64,000 nt of DNA from UBA9732 sp963599445 (GCA_963599445.1 CAVBWZ010000001.1:1-64000), one strand, 5' to 3'. Positions 1 through 8,242 are shown, counted from the stretch's first letter. Notes: generated by a model not told the origin, from the letters alone. A program made the numbers and translations.

Positions 1-2
1 CC

Positions 3-3000
3 TGCAAACAGGATGTACAGGATGTTGAGATTAAGACCTACACTGTGACGTTTGATGCAAATGGTGCACAAGGTGATGTTCCAGCCCCTATTGTTGTGAA
101 GGAAGGAGAGTCGTTCACAATACCTTCAAAAGGAGATCTTCTACTTGAAGGATTGTACTTTCTTGAATGGAATACTCGTAAGGACGGCTCTGGAAAGTCT
201 TATGAAGCATCCCAACAGGTGTCGGTTGATGATGATTTGAAACTCTATGCCATTTGGACATCAAGTTGTTTGAAATTCAACTTACATGATTATTACTATT
301 CTGTGTCTTGCATAGACAAAACTGTTTCTTCTGTTGTTATTCCACATACTTACAATGGGTTATCTGTCGAAGAAATAGAGTCCAACGCTTTTCTGGATTG
401 TAAGGAACTTTCAAGTATCTCTATACCATCAAGTATCAGGCGCATAGATGAGTCTTCCTTTTCCGGCTGTAGTGGACTTGAATCAATAAATGTTGAAAAA
501 GAGAACGAGTACTATTTCAGCGAAGGAAACTGTTTGATTGAACGTGTTTCCAAGACCCTCATCCTTGGATGTAGGAATAGTGTAATACCCGAATGTGTCA
601 CTAGTATAGGAAATTATGCCTTCTCTGGTTGTAGCGGTCTGACAGGAAGTCTTGTGATACCTGAAGGTGTGACGAGCATAGGAGATTCTGCCTTCTATGG
701 CTGCAGTGGTTTGACAAGTATAACGATACCATCTAGTGTTTACACGATAGAAGCTAATGCTTTTTGGGGTTGCAGCGGCCTGACAGGAATAACGATACCT
801 GAGAATGTTGAACAAATAGAGGATGGCGCTTTTTCAGCTTGCACTGGGCTTAAAAAAGTTTCGGTGAACAGTTGTATGGTGGGCGGGTTTTCTAACTCCA
901 TGGAAAGATACTTCCCTGATTCGTATAAGACAATTGAATCTCTAACGATATCTGAAGGCGTTACGAGCATAGGCGATGGCGCCTTTCGTGGCTGCGGCGG
1001 TCTGACAAGCATAACGATACCTGATGGTGTGACGAGCATAGGCAATTATGCCTTCTTCGAGTGCAGCGGCCTGACGAGCGTAACGATACCTGAAGGCGTG
1101 ACGAGAATAGGTTCTTCCGCCTTCTCCGGCTGCAGCGGTCTGACGAGCATAACGATACCTGAAGGCGTGACGAGAATAAGGGATTCCGCCTTTCGTGGCT
1201 GCAGCGGTCTGACGAGCATAACGATACCTGAAGGCGTGACGAGAATAGGGGATTCCGCCTTTCGTGGCTGCAGCGGTCTGACGAGCGTAACGATACCCGA
1301 AGGCGTGACGAGCATAGACATTGAAGCCTTTCGTGGCTGCAGCGGTCTGACGAGCGTAACGATACCTGAAAGCGTGACAAGTATAGGTATCGATGTGTTC
1401 AAAGATTGCCGCAGGATCAAATCGGCTTCCATAAACAGTTATATGATGAGGGATTATAACGATCCGATAACGACTTATTTCTCCAGTTCATACGAAACAA
1501 TTGAATCTATAACGATATCTGAAGGCGTTGCGAGAATAGGTTCTTCCGCCTTCTCCGGCTGCAGCGGCCTGACGAGCATAACGATACCAGAAAGCGTTAC
1601 GAGCATAGGGTCTGAAACCTTCCGAGACTGCAGCGGTCTGACGAGCGTAACGATACCATCAGGCGTGACGAGCATAGGCGATTCAGCCTTCTCCCGCTGC
1701 AGAGGTCTGACAATCGTAACGATACCTGAAAGCGTGACGAGCATAGGTTCTTCCGCCTTCTCCGGCTGCAGCGGCCTGACGAGCATAACGATACCATCAG
1801 GCGTGACGAGCATAGAGAAGTGGTCCTTCTCCGGCTGCAGCGGCCTGACGAGCATAACGATACCCGAAGGCGTGACGAGAATAGGGGATTCCGCCTTTCG
1901 TGGCTGCAGCGGTCTGACGAGCGTAACGATACCTGAAGGCGTGACGAGCATAGAGGATTGGTCCTTTTACAACTGCAGCGGCCTGACGAGCATAACGATA
2001 CCTGAAAGCGTGACAAGTATAGGTAACAATGTGTTCAGAGATTGCCGCAGGATCAAATCGGCCTCTGTAAACAGTTGTATGATGAACAGTGGGTTATGGA
2101 CGTGTCTCCCCAGTTCATACAAAACAATTGAATCTATAACGATACCTGAAGGCGTGACAAGCATAGGCGATGAAGCCTTCTACAACTGCAGCGGTCTGAC
2201 GAGCATAACGATACCTGAAGGCGTGACGAGAATAGGGGATTCCGCCTTTCGTGGCTGCAACGGTCTGACGAGCGTAACGATACCCGAAGGCGTGACGAGC
2301 ATAGGTTCTTCCGCCTTCTCCGGCTGCAGCGGCCTGACTGGAGATTTGGTGATACCTGAAGGCGTGACGAGCATAGGAGGTGGTGCCTTCTATGGTTGCA
2401 GCGGCCTGACTGGAGATTTGGTGATACCTGAAGGCGTGACGAGCATAGGAGGTGGTGCCTTCTATGGTTGCAGCGGCCTGACTGGAGATTTGGTGATACC
2501 TGAAGGCGTGACGAGCATAGGAGGTGGTGCCTTCTATGGTTGCAGCGGCCTGACTGGAGATTTGGTGATACCTGAAGGCGTGACGAGCATAGGAGGTGGT
2601 GCCTTCTATGGTTGCAGCGGCCTGACTGGAGATTTGGTGATACCTGAAGGCGTGACGAGCATAGGAGGTGGTGCCTTCTATGGTTGCAGCGGCCTGACTG
2701 GAGATTTGGTGATACCTGAAGGCGTGACGAGCATAGGAGGTGGTGCCTTCTATGGTTGCAGCGGCCTGACTGGAGATTTGGTGATACCTGAAGGCGTGAC
2801 GAGCATAGGAGGTGGTGCCTTCTATGGTTGCAGCGGCCTGACTGGAGATTTGGTGATACCTGAAGGCGTGACGAGCATAGGAGGTGGTGCCTTCTATGGT
2901 TGCAGCGGCCTGACTGGAGATTTGGTGATACCTGAAGGCGTGACGAGCATAGGAGGTGGTGCCTTCTATGGTTGCAGCGGCCTGACTGGAGATTTGGTGA

Positions 3001-3527
3001 TACCTGAAGGCGTTACGAGCATAGGGTCTGAAACCTTCCGAGGCTGCAGCGGTCTGACAAGCATAACGATACCTGATGGTGTGACGAGCATAGGTTCTTT
3101 CGCCTTCAAGGGTTGCAGCGGCCTGACTGGAGATTTGGTGATACCTGAAGGCGTTACGAGCATAGGCGATGGCGCCTTTCGTGGCTGCGGCGGTCTGACA
3201 AGCATAACGATACCTGATGGTGTGACGAGCATAGGCAATTATGCCTTCTGCGAGTGCAGCGGTCTGACGAGCGTAACGATACCATCAGGCGTGACGAGCA
3301 TAGGCGATTCAGCCTTCTCCCGCTGCAGAGGTCTGACAATCGTAACGATACCTGAAAGCGTGACGAGCATAGGCGATTCAGCCTTCGTCAGCTGTACAGA
3401 CCTAAATAGCATTGTTTATTCAGGGACAATGGTGCAATGGCATTCCATACAAAAGGGCCTCATGTGGCGAGCTGATACTGGCTACTACACCATTTATTGT
3501 ACCGATGGAGAAATAGCAAAGAACTAA
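3..3527 (+). CDS. BspA-like leucine-rich-repeat surface lipoprotein (5' end outside window)
   Basis: The reading frame is open from the left edge, so the true start lies upstream. The first in-frame codon is Cys (nt 3-5) followed by KQDVQD, which fits the +1 Cys of a spirochaete lipoprotein whose signal peptide is cut off by the window edge (inference). Next comes one InlB B-repeat/Flg_new domain (about residues 14-85, ending LYAIW), then some 40 LRR_5 repeats of 23-24 residues with the consensus IPEGVTSIGxxAFxGCSGLTS. Such BspA-type proteins are surface adhesins that bind host or microbial ligands. Three short non-repeat spacers (near nt 840-950, 1390-1510, 2020-2140) split the solenoid into blocks. 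Nine DNA-identical repeats mark recent expansion. The C-terminus closes with a non-repeat cap (MVQWHSIQKG). No other secreted gene adjoins it in the window. Confidence 0.93.
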   Translation, partial: CKQDVQDVEIKTYTVTFDANGAQGDVPAPIVVKEGESFTIPSKGDLLLEGLYFLEWNTRKDGSGKSYEASQQVSVDDDLKLYAIWTSSCLKFNLHDYYYSVSCIDKTVSSVVIPHTYNGLSVEEIESNAFLDCKELSSISIPSSIRRIDESSFSGCSGLESINVEKENEYYFSEGNCLIERVSKTLILGCRNSVIPECVTSIGNYAFSGCSGLTGSLVIPEGVTSIGDSAFYGCSGLTSITIPSSVYTIEANAFWGCSGLTGITIPENVEQIEDGAFSACTGLKKVSVNSCMVGGFSNSMERYFPDSYKTIESLTISEGVTSIGDGAFRGCGGLTSITIPDGVTSIGNYAFFECSGLTSVTIPEGVTRIGSSAFSGCSGLTSITIPEGVTRIRDSAFRGCSGLTSITIPEGVTRIGDSAFRGCSGLTSVTIPEGVTSIDIEAFRGCSGLTSVTIPESVTSIGIDVFKDCRRIKSASINSYMMRDYNDPITTYFSSSYETIESITISEGVARIGSSAFSGCSGLTSITIPESVTSIGSETFRDCSGLTSVTIPSGVTSIGDSAFSRCRGLTIVTIPESVTSIGSSAFSGCSGLTSITIPSGVTSIEKWSFSGCSGLTSITIPEGVTRIGDSAFRGCSGLTSVTIPEGVTSIEDWSFYNCSGLTSITIPESVTSIGNNVFRDCRRIKSASVNSCMMNSGLWTCLPSSYKTIESITIPEGVTSIGDEAFYNCSGLTSITIPEGVTRIGDSAFRGCNGLTSVTIPEGVTSIGSSAFSGCSGLTGDLVIPEGVTSIGGGAFYGCSGLTGDLVIPEGVTSIGGGAFYGCSGLTGDLVIPEGVTSIGGGAFYGCSGLTGDLVIPEGVTSIGGGAFYGCSGLTGDLVIPEGVTSIGGGAFYGCSGLTGDLVIPEGVTSIGGGAFYGCSGLTGDLVIPEGVTSIGGGAFYGCSGLTGDLVIPEGVTSIGGGAFYGCSGLTGDLVIPEGVTSIGGGAFYGCSGLTGDLVIPEGVTSIGSETFRGCSGLTSITIPDGVTSIGSFAFKGCSGLTGDLVIPEGVTSIGDGAFRGCGGLTSITIPDGVTSIGNYAFCECSGLTSVTIPSGVTSIGDSAFSRCRGLTIVTIPESVTSIGDSAFVSCTDLNSIVYSGTMVQWHSIQKGLMWRADTGYYTIYCTDGEIAKN
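2331..2978 (+). repeat. Nine perfect 72-bp tandem repeats inside the LRR gene
   Basis: Nine copies of a 72-bp unit encoding LTGDLVIPEGVTSIGGGAFY plus GCSG follow each other without a single base difference, starting at 2331, 2403, 2475, 2547, 2619, 2691, 2763, 2835 and 2907. A tenth copy from 2979 diverges after about 35 bases. The unit is a multiple of three, so gain or loss of copies changes protein length and keeps the frame. Flanking LRR units are only similar, so the array looks like a recent slippage or unequal-crossover product. It is not a CRISPR array: there are no spacers and it lies within an open frame. Confidence 0.97.
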
Positions 3528-3548
3528 GTTTGTAACTGTCTGTAACTT

Positions 3549-3585
3549 GAGCCGCTTGGCATTTGATGCTGGGCGGCTCATCTTT
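3549..3585 (+). terminator. Rho-independent terminator after the LRR gene
   Basis: A 7-bp stem GAGCCGC / GCGGCTC (3549-3555 with 3573-3579) is followed by ATCTTTTAG. It lies 22 bases after the LRR stop codon and next to the stop codon of the convergent gene, so it separates the two transcripts. Confidence 0.75.
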
Positions 3586-4931
3586 TAGTTGCTTGCAAGG
3601 GTGTATTCTGTACTTCTAGCTTTCCCATAAGGTACGAGTAGTCCTTCTTCCACCATTTTTCGAATGATGCGAGAGGCGGTGGATGGACTTGTATTGAGGA
3701 TGTCTTCTGCTTCAGTTCGTGTTATGGAACCATTCTCTTGGATGTAGCTGAGAATCTGGGCTCTGCTTCCGTATGCAGCCGTCTCTCTTACGCAGTCAGT
3801 CGATTGGTGTACATTGTAGATTGCGGGCCTTTTGGTTTCATGCTTTGCATTTATGTTGGGGAGTATGATCTTGAAGGTGTTCCTTGTGGTCTCCATGGTG
3901 GGCTTTGAATCCTCGCCTTCATATGCTTTCATGATTTTTCCCATTCCTGTTCCGTATGCTTCGATCAGGTGCAGTCGATAGAATACGTTTGCAAGGTTTT
4001 GGTTCCTGCATATGGAGATTCCGGCCATGACATCGTCAAGGCCTATCCCTGGCATGAGACCTCCAATCGATATGAACTCTATTCTGTCTTCGTAGATGCT
4101 TATCAATGCACTTGCACTGAACGAATAGTCCCTATGAACCAAGAGGTTCAGCATGGCTTCTCTGACAGCAACTTCCGGATAGTCTCTTACGTCTATTCTG
4201 ACAAGACCTTCGATTGTCGAACGTGTCTGGTTCCTGAAGTCTATGAAGTCATACACTTCATTCATCTGTCGCATAAGAGAACCTGAGAACTCTCTACGAT
4301 CTCTGAAGATCAGTTGGTCCGTTCCTTGGAATACTGCAACCTTGATGGTGTGGATGCATTGGTCGGACAGAAGCAGTGCAAGATTGCTGTATAGACCGTC
4401 ATTGTCGATTAACTTCAAGGTCTTCATTTGAGACCGTCCAAACTCCACGTTTCTAAGTTTGAATTCCTTTGCGGTTGATTCGAACGTAAGGTCTTGGTTA
4501 AGGCTTCGCATATCCTCGAAACTATCTCCGTCCGTTTCCTTGATCATGCATCGTATTGCCGTGTCCGTTGCAGGAACGGATGAATAACCTTGTCTTACGT
4601 ATACTCCTTCTGGTCTCATTCCTTTCTTTGCGACATAGTATGGGCGGTCGGTTCCTCTTTGGACATCCACTGCGACGATTTTCTTTCCGTTCTCGTCTAT
4701 AGTTTCATAGTGTAGGAACATAGTTACATCTGGTTTTATGGTGTTCCTTACGATGTTGCTTATCTGCAATGCCGTTCCATCCGGGTTTTCAAGACCTACT
4801 ACAGAACCATCATCATCTATACCGACATATAGTTTGCCTCCGTCAGTGTTTGCAAAGGCGATGATTTCCTTCTTTATGTCTTCTGTGACGATTCTCTTCA
4901 ATTCTACTGTTTCACTTTCTTGATACGGCAT
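3585..4931 (-). CDS. AlbA_2/Schlafen-type ATP-binding transcriptional regulator
   Basis: This is a COG2865-type protein of about 448 residues. The N-terminal AlbA_2 (Schlafen-like, putative nucleic-acid-binding) domain covers about residues 1-130 (ESETVELKR, then FANTDGGKLYVGIDDDG). The middle carries an HATPase_c_4-type region (about 230-350; VREAMLNLLVHRDYS, FISIGGLMPG, EAYGTGMGKIM), and the C-terminus a winged helix (about 385-445; ITRTEAEDILNTSPSTASRIIRKM). Family members are regulators, often of stress or mobile functions; the target here is unknown. The upstream ATG at 4937 sits almost against the AAGGAG (4938-4943), so the ATG at 4931, with normal spacing, was chosen. It is a single-gene unit with its own strong promoter. 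Direct repeats ATGACAAG in the promoter could be an autoregulatory operator (inference). Confidence 0.85.
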   Translation of the reverse strand: MPYQESETVELKRIVTEDIKKEIIAFANTDGGKLYVGIDDDGSVVGLENPDGTALQISNIVRNTIKPDVTMFLHYETIDENGKKIVAVDVQRGTDRPYYVAKKGMRPEGVYVRQGYSSVPATDTAIRCMIKETDGDSFEDMRSLNQDLTFESTAKEFKLRNVEFGRSQMKTLKLIDNDGLYSNLALLLSDQCIHTIKVAVFQGTDQLIFRDRREFSGSLMRQMNEVYDFIDFRNQTRSTIEGLVRIDVRDYPEVAVREAMLNLLVHRDYSFSASALISIYEDRIEFISIGGLMPGIGLDDVMAGISICRNQNLANVFYRLHLIEAYGTGMGKIMKAYEGEDSKPTMETTRNTFKIILPNINAKHETKRPAIYNVHQSTDCVRETAAYGSRAQILSYIQENGSITRTEAEDILNTSPSTASRIIRKMVEEGLLVPYGKARSTEYTLASN

Positions 4932-4962
4932 AATCATCTCCTTTTGTCGAGTATCTAATCAT

Positions 4963-4991
4963 ATTATACCAAATCAAATCATTGATGACAA
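4963..4991 (-). promoter_or_regulatory. Sigma-70-type promoter of the AlbA_2 regulator with flanking direct repeats
   Basis: On the minus strand TTGTCA (4991-4986), a 17-base spacer and TATAAT (4968-4963) form a near-consensus promoter. The -35 region lies within repeated ATGACAAG units (plus-strand 4985-5001), a plausible operator. The predicted leader is about 25 bases. Confidence 0.75.
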
Positions 4992-5046
4992 GAAAAATGA
5001 CAAGATTTGACTTGATTATGACTGGATTTTGACGAGATATTGTGAG

Positions 5047-6216
5047 TTAGCTTTTTGTTTCAAGTTCGGAGGCTTTCTTGAGCTTGAGGCCTTTGGCCCC
5101 AAGCTCATGGACGGCTTTGTCCATCTTGCGTTTCTTGTGTTCATCTTCGAAGAAGAGGTTGTCCTGAAGGGGTTTGTCGCCTTCGTAGGTGTTGTACAGT
5201 CCCAGCCCTATAAGGCGTATGCCTTGGCCCGGCTTCCATTTGGAGGCAAGCAGTTTCTTTGCAATGGCGTAGATTGCATTTGCATTGAGGATTGGGTCGT
5301 CAGGAGAGTCTTGGACTGTTATGGTCCTGAAATCGCCCCAGCGTAGCTTGAGTCCAACTGTGCGTCCAATGATGCCTTCGTCTATCGAGCGCCCCATGAG
5401 TTCGTGGCTCATGCTGAGCAGTACTTGGTGGAGGGTCTCTTCGTCTGTGATGTCCTCAATGAATGTGGTTTCTGAAGAAATAGAGTGGCTCTTTGCCTTT
5501 TGGACCATCGTTCCAGGATCTATACCCCTGCACGCATCGTAGAGGTATTCTCCAAACGAGTCTCCAAGCATGAGTTTGAGTTGATCCAGGGAGTATGAAC
5601 GGGCCTGCTGTGTGGTCGTTATCCTGTGCTCCTCCAAAGTCTTCTTGCCGCTTTTTCCAATGCCCCAGATCTTGCCAAGGCCAATGGCGTCTATGAAGAC
5701 CTGCTCCTTGCCGGGGGAGACGGCGCAAAGACCATCGGGCTTGTTGTAGTCGCTTGCCATCTTTGCGATGAACGGGGATGTGGAGATTCCAATGCTCATG
5801 GTGATTCCAATCTCGTCCTTGACGCGTTGCTTTATCTTCATGGCAAGTTCGCGTGGTGGTCCAAAGAGCCTTTGGGTCCCTGTCATGTCAAGGCTTGCTT
5901 CGTCTATGGAGCATTGTCGCATTGCAGGGGAGTACTCGCGAAGGATTGCCATGACCTGGCGGCTGACCTTTGCGTACAGCTCCATGTTGCCAGGTATGAA
6001 GATGCCGTTTGGGCATAGCTTCTGGGCCTGCAGACTTGGCATTGCGGAGTGCACGCCGTACTTCCTCGCTTCATAAGAGCATGTGGAGACCACGGCCCTT
6101 TTGCCCGGCATTCCTATTATGAGGGGCTTTCCCCTGTATTCGGGGTTGTCTCGTTGCTCTACGGAGGCGAAGAATGCATCTAGGTCTACATGGAAGAACA
6201 CGGTATGCTCGGGCAT
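5047..6216 (-). CDS. dinB: DNA polymerase IV (Y-family translesion polymerase)
   Basis: The 389-residue product is a full-length DinB. It copies past damaged bases with low fidelity. Catalytic acidic residues are visible as D11 (FFHVDLDAFF) and D105-E106 (CSIDEASLD), and the steric-gate position D+5 is F16. Finger, thumb and little-finger regions follow in order. A QDNLFF motif near residue 355 matches the beta-clamp-binding consensus QxxLF, so docking on the sliding clamp is expected. The ATG at 6216 is preceded by an extended -10 box only 6 bases away, so the mRNA is probably leaderless. It is divergent from the TSCPD gene and monocistronic. A second, different Y-family polymerase lies at 49167. 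Confidence 0.95.
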   Translation of the reverse strand: MPEHTVFFHVDLDAFFASVEQRDNPEYRGKPLIIGMPGKRAVVSTCSYEARKYGVHSAMPSLQAQKLCPNGIFIPGNMELYAKVSRQVMAILREYSPAMRQCSIDEASLDMTGTQRLFGPPRELAMKIKQRVKDEIGITMSIGISTSPFIAKMASDYNKPDGLCAVSPGKEQVFIDAIGLGKIWGIGKSGKKTLEEHRITTTQQARSYSLDQLKLMLGDSFGEYLYDACRGIDPGTMVQKAKSHSISSETTFIEDITDEETLHQVLLSMSHELMGRSIDEGIIGRTVGLKLRWGDFRTITVQDSPDDPILNANAIYAIAKKLLASKWKPGQGIRLIGLGLYNTYEGDKPLQDNLFFEDEHKKRKMDKAVHELGAKGLKLKKASELETKS

Positions 6217-6222
6217 GGCCTC

Positions 6223-6231
6223 ATTCTATCA
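6223..6231 (-). promoter_or_regulatory. Extended -10 promoter of dinB placing +1 at the ATG
   Basis: On the minus strand TGA-TAGAAT (6231-6223) is an extended -10 element. Six bases separate it from the dinB ATG at 6216, so transcription should start at or next to the A of ATG. No good -35 box is visible. Confidence 0.6.
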
Positions 6232-6271
6232 CAATGGTGTGCTTCTTGTGGATATCAAGCTGGTTTTCTGC

Positions 6272-6277
6272 TATATT
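6272..6277 (+). promoter_or_regulatory. -10 box of the TSCPD gene, leaderless spacing
   Basis: TATATT at 6272-6277 is followed by six bases and the ATG at 6284. The arrangement TATATTcaaggcATG is the same as before the DUF4160 gene (TATATTcaatgtATG). The -35 region is weak. Confidence 0.5.
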
Positions 6278-6283
6278 CAAGGC

Positions 6284-6541
6284 ATGAAGAAACTAGAGTA
6301 TACACCAAAGGGAATATGTGCCAGACACATCACGGTTGAGCTTGATGACAACGATGTCATCCAGAACGTTGAATTCGTTGGTGGCTGCGATGGCAACCAC
6401 AAGGGGATTATCTCCCTGTGCAAGGGCATGAAGGCAAGCGATGCCGTGGAGAGACTCAAGGGTATAACATGCGGTCCAAGAAGCACTTCCTGTCCAGACC
6501 AGCTTGCATGTGCGCTTGAGGGGTGTCTTTCCAAGAACTGA
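6284..6541 (+). CDS. TSCPD-domain protein (TIGR03905 type)
   Basis: An 85-residue protein with the full TSCPD signature: CARHITVELDDND, GGCDGNHKGI, then CGPRSTSCPDQLACAL. Four conserved Cys (CAR, GGC, ITC, SCPD) suggest metal binding. The domain also occurs fused to ribonucleotide reductases, but the role of the stand-alone form is not established. The frame is open further upstream to 6083, but that part overlaps dinB antisense and has no family similarity. The ATG at 6284 starts where the family starts and fits the leaderless promoter. Confidence 0.85.
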   Translation: MKKLEYTPKGICARHITVELDDNDVIQNVEFVGGCDGNHKGIISLCKGMKASDAVERLKGITCGPRSTSCPDQLACALEGCLSKN

Positions 6542-6607
6542 TGCATTTAATGGATGTACATGATTGATGTATATGAATGATGTATATAAATGATGCACAT
6601 GATTGAT
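6539..6607. repeat. Degenerate 12-14 bp tandem repeats TGATGTAYATGAA
   Basis: Five imperfect copies (TGATGCATTTAA, TGGATGTACATGAT, TGATGTATATGAA, TGATGTATATAAA, TGATGCACATGAT) run from the TSCPD stop codon to just before the next gene. They are AT-rich with several TATATA-like cores, so they may carry the promoter of the outer-membrane protein gene or a regulator site; neither can be shown here. Confidence 0.6.
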
Positions 6608-6619
6608 TCGCGTTGCCAA

Positions 6620-7639
6620 ATGAAGAGGATGTTTGCTGCCTTGCTAATTCTATGTCTCGTATGTCTTTGCGTTTTTGCGGACTTCTCCAGCGTGCGGCTT
6701 CGCTCGATGGGAGGTCTTGGAATTGCAGTAAGCGATTCAAGGCATCCTGTGGTTGCAAACCCGGCTTCATTGTACTTTCTTGAAAACGACAGTTCGTTCG
6801 TCCTTGATGCAAGCTACAGCGATTCGTTCCTTCCAAACAGCGGAGAGACGTTTCCAACATATCCGGGATCAGGCCTCAAGGGGACGTTCATGGGAAAGCG
6901 CATATCTTTTTCCATTGGATTTGACTACAGCGTGGAGTCCACTGGCGTCGGCGATGGCATAAAGTACTACAACGTGTATCAGACATCTGAGATAAGGCTT
7001 GATTTCTGTGTTGGCTACGGAAGCTTTGGAGCTGGTATAGAGGTGTACGGAGGTTCTACCAAGCAGAGGGTGAACGTTCCAATACACCAAGGCACTGCGT
7101 TGAGCGACTTCGTAATCCAGACATATCTTTCGCCATACGATAGGAGGAGCGACAGCGAATACCTTCAGATAAACCTTGGTTTCATGTACGGTATGGGAGG
7201 TTTTACCTTTGGTCTCATGTTCGATGACATATTGGACAACCAAGGTTCGAAGACTGCTCTGAGTTGGGATTCGTTCGTAGGCGAGACTGGAGTTGGCGTC
7301 TATTACGTGAGGGATGAATACGGAAGGCGCGGAAGCCTAAACCACTTTGGATTCAGTGCAGGGGTTGAGATTTCAAATCTTTTCATAAGTAGTACAAGAA
7401 CCTTCCATGCGGGGCTTGAGTTTTCGTACATGTTGCTCAAAGATTATGGTTTCTATCTTAGAACCGGCTACGAGGCTCTTTTCGACGATTTCTCCCTTGG
7501 AACGCACTCGTTTGGCGTTGGTTCCAGATTGGACTACGTTGAGCTTTACCTCAATTTCCGCTTCCCTTTGGCTGTCTATCGTGGACTTGAAAGCGGCGAC
7601 AGATTCACTGTGGAGCTGGCGGCTGCATTTTCGTTTTGA
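6620..7639 (+). CDS. Secreted outer-membrane beta-barrel protein (UPF0164/FadL-like type)
   Basis: The 339-residue product begins with a typical signal peptide (MKRMFAALLILCLVCLCVFA, cleavage probably after CVFA). A motif common in Treponema UPF0164 and FadL-like proteins follows (RSMGGLGIAVSDSRHPVVANPASLYF). The rest is alternating beta-strand sequence (FSIGFDYSV, FGAGIEVYGG, FTFGLMFDDIL) and the last residue is Phe (VELAAAFSF), the usual end of a barrel protein recognised by BamA. It is expected in the outer membrane, with unknown cargo. The ATG at 6620 was preferred over 6590 because it begins the signal peptide. No Shine-Dalgarno is obvious. Confidence 0.75.
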   Translation: MKRMFAALLILCLVCLCVFADFSSVRLRSMGGLGIAVSDSRHPVVANPASLYFLENDSSFVLDASYSDSFLPNSGETFPTYPGSGLKGTFMGKRISFSIGFDYSVESTGVGDGIKYYNVYQTSEIRLDFCVGYGSFGAGIEVYGGSTKQRVNVPIHQGTALSDFVIQTYLSPYDRRSDSEYLQINLGFMYGMGGFTFGLMFDDILDNQGSKTALSWDSFVGETGVGVYYVRDEYGRRGSLNHFGFSAGVEISNLFISSTRTFHAGLEFSYMLLKDYGFYLRTGYEALFDDFSLGTHSFGVGSRLDYVELYLNFRFPLAVYRGLESGDRFTVELAAAFSF

Positions 7640-7710
7640 AGCGGACTAGCAAAACAACCTACTTTTGTGTTTGCCTTGATTGCCATGATAATAGATTGGT
7701 TGCAACCGAG

Positions 7711-7740
7711 TTGACAACCGGGTGGTTGGATGCTTATTAT
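7711..7740 (+). promoter_or_regulatory. Promoter of the antisense RNA at toxin locus 1
   Basis: TTGACA (7711-7716), an 18-base spacer and TATTAT (7735-7740) form a near-consensus promoter with no open frame downstream. It drives transcription towards the 3' end of the small toxin gene on the other strand. Confidence 0.75.
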
Positions 7741-7746
7741 TGACGT

Positions 7747-7843
7747 GTAAGGAAAAGGCCACCCGAAGCGGTGGGCTTGCCCCTACCAGTTTATTTTACG
7801 AGAAAAATCGCCGGGAGCGGCAAACTAGCGGCGATTTTCTTTG
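7747..7843 (+). ncRNA. Predicted antisense RNA antitoxin, locus 1
   Basis: From the promoter at 7711-7740 the transcript should begin near 7747. It contains a short hairpin (CCACC/GGTGG with loop CGAAGC) and ends in a strong terminator: AAAATCGCCG (7804-7813) pairs with CGGCGATTTT (7829-7838), followed by TTTTCTTT. The terminator half overlaps the last codons and stop of the convergent toxin gene (7825-7941), so the RNA is complementary to the toxin mRNA 3' region, as in txpA/RatA and bsrG/SR4. The predicted size is about 95 nt. The start and function are inferred. Confidence 0.65.
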
Positions 7844-7941
7844 TCCTTACGAATTTGGATGAGCATCAGAACGAGCTGAAGTACACCTACCGCAAGACCT
7901 GCGACCCCGACAACAACCGAAATCATCGTCAAAGTTTCCAA
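7825..7941 (-). CDS. Small hydrophobic holin-like type I toxin (38 aa), copy 1
   Basis: On the minus strand a GGAGGT ribosome site stands seven bases before a TTG start at 7941, giving METLTMISVVVGVAGLAVGV then LQLVLMLIQIRKDKENRR. An internal ATG at 7926 would give 33 residues. It is one transmembrane helix followed by a charged tail ending NRR, and matches the product at 47261 (MTAYEILSLVVGIIGLVF..KDNRR). Both resemble the putative holin-like toxin family (Hol_Tox, TxpA/BsrG-like). Such peptides insert in the membrane and are held in check by an antisense RNA, present here on the plus strand. The leader (TGCCAAATCTT, then ATAAGAGGAGGT) is shared with copy 2. Confidence 0.7.
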   Translation of the reverse strand: METLTMISVVVGVAGLAVGVLQLVLMLIQIRKDKENRR

Positions 7942-8106
7942 GTTCCCTACCTCCTCTTATATCAAGATTTGGCAGAGGCAAAGCCAACCGCCCCGTTTGG
8001 GTGGTCACTTATCATTCTATAATATATTGTTTCCTTGTTCTATACTTCGACCTGCCTTTTGCAACCACTTTTTGCTGTCTTTGGAATCTCCTTTGAAATT
8101 GTAAGC

Positions 8107-8186
8107 TTTTTGTAGCGATGGTGGGTGTGGTGAGCATTGTGAGTGTGGTGGGTTGGTAAGTTTGGCGAGTGTGGTCGCAATGGTTG
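8107..8186. repeat. GT-rich dispersed intergenic repeat, copy A
   Basis: About 80 bases beginning TTTTGTAGCGATGGTG and ending GTGGTCGCAATGGTTG closely match 29454-29532. Both lie between genes and are built of GTGGTGAGTG-like units. The function is unknown. Confidence 0.65.
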
Positions 8187-8213
8187 TGGCTTGCAATTGA
8201 TTGTGACTTGTAA

Positions 8214-8242
8214 TTGACATGGAATGAGTTGGCGGCTAGAAT
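8214..8242 (+). promoter_or_regulatory. Promoter of the 54-aa zinc-ribbon gene
   Basis: TTGACA (8214-8219), a 17-base spacer and TAGAAT (8237-8242) lie 50 bases before the start codon at 8292. Confidence 0.8.

Noticed and set aside
2331..3050. CRISPR-like regular repeat
   Set aside because: Units are contiguous, 72 bp, in frame and have no spacers.
483..3339. Many open frames of 60-160 codons opposite and out of frame with the LRR gene
   Set aside because: They exist because the 69/72-bp repeats lack stops in several frames; their products are themselves repeats with no signals for translation.
7771..8022. 83-codon plus-strand frame over toxin locus 1
   Set aside because: It covers the antisense RNA terminator and the toxin gene on the other strand and has no ribosome-binding site.
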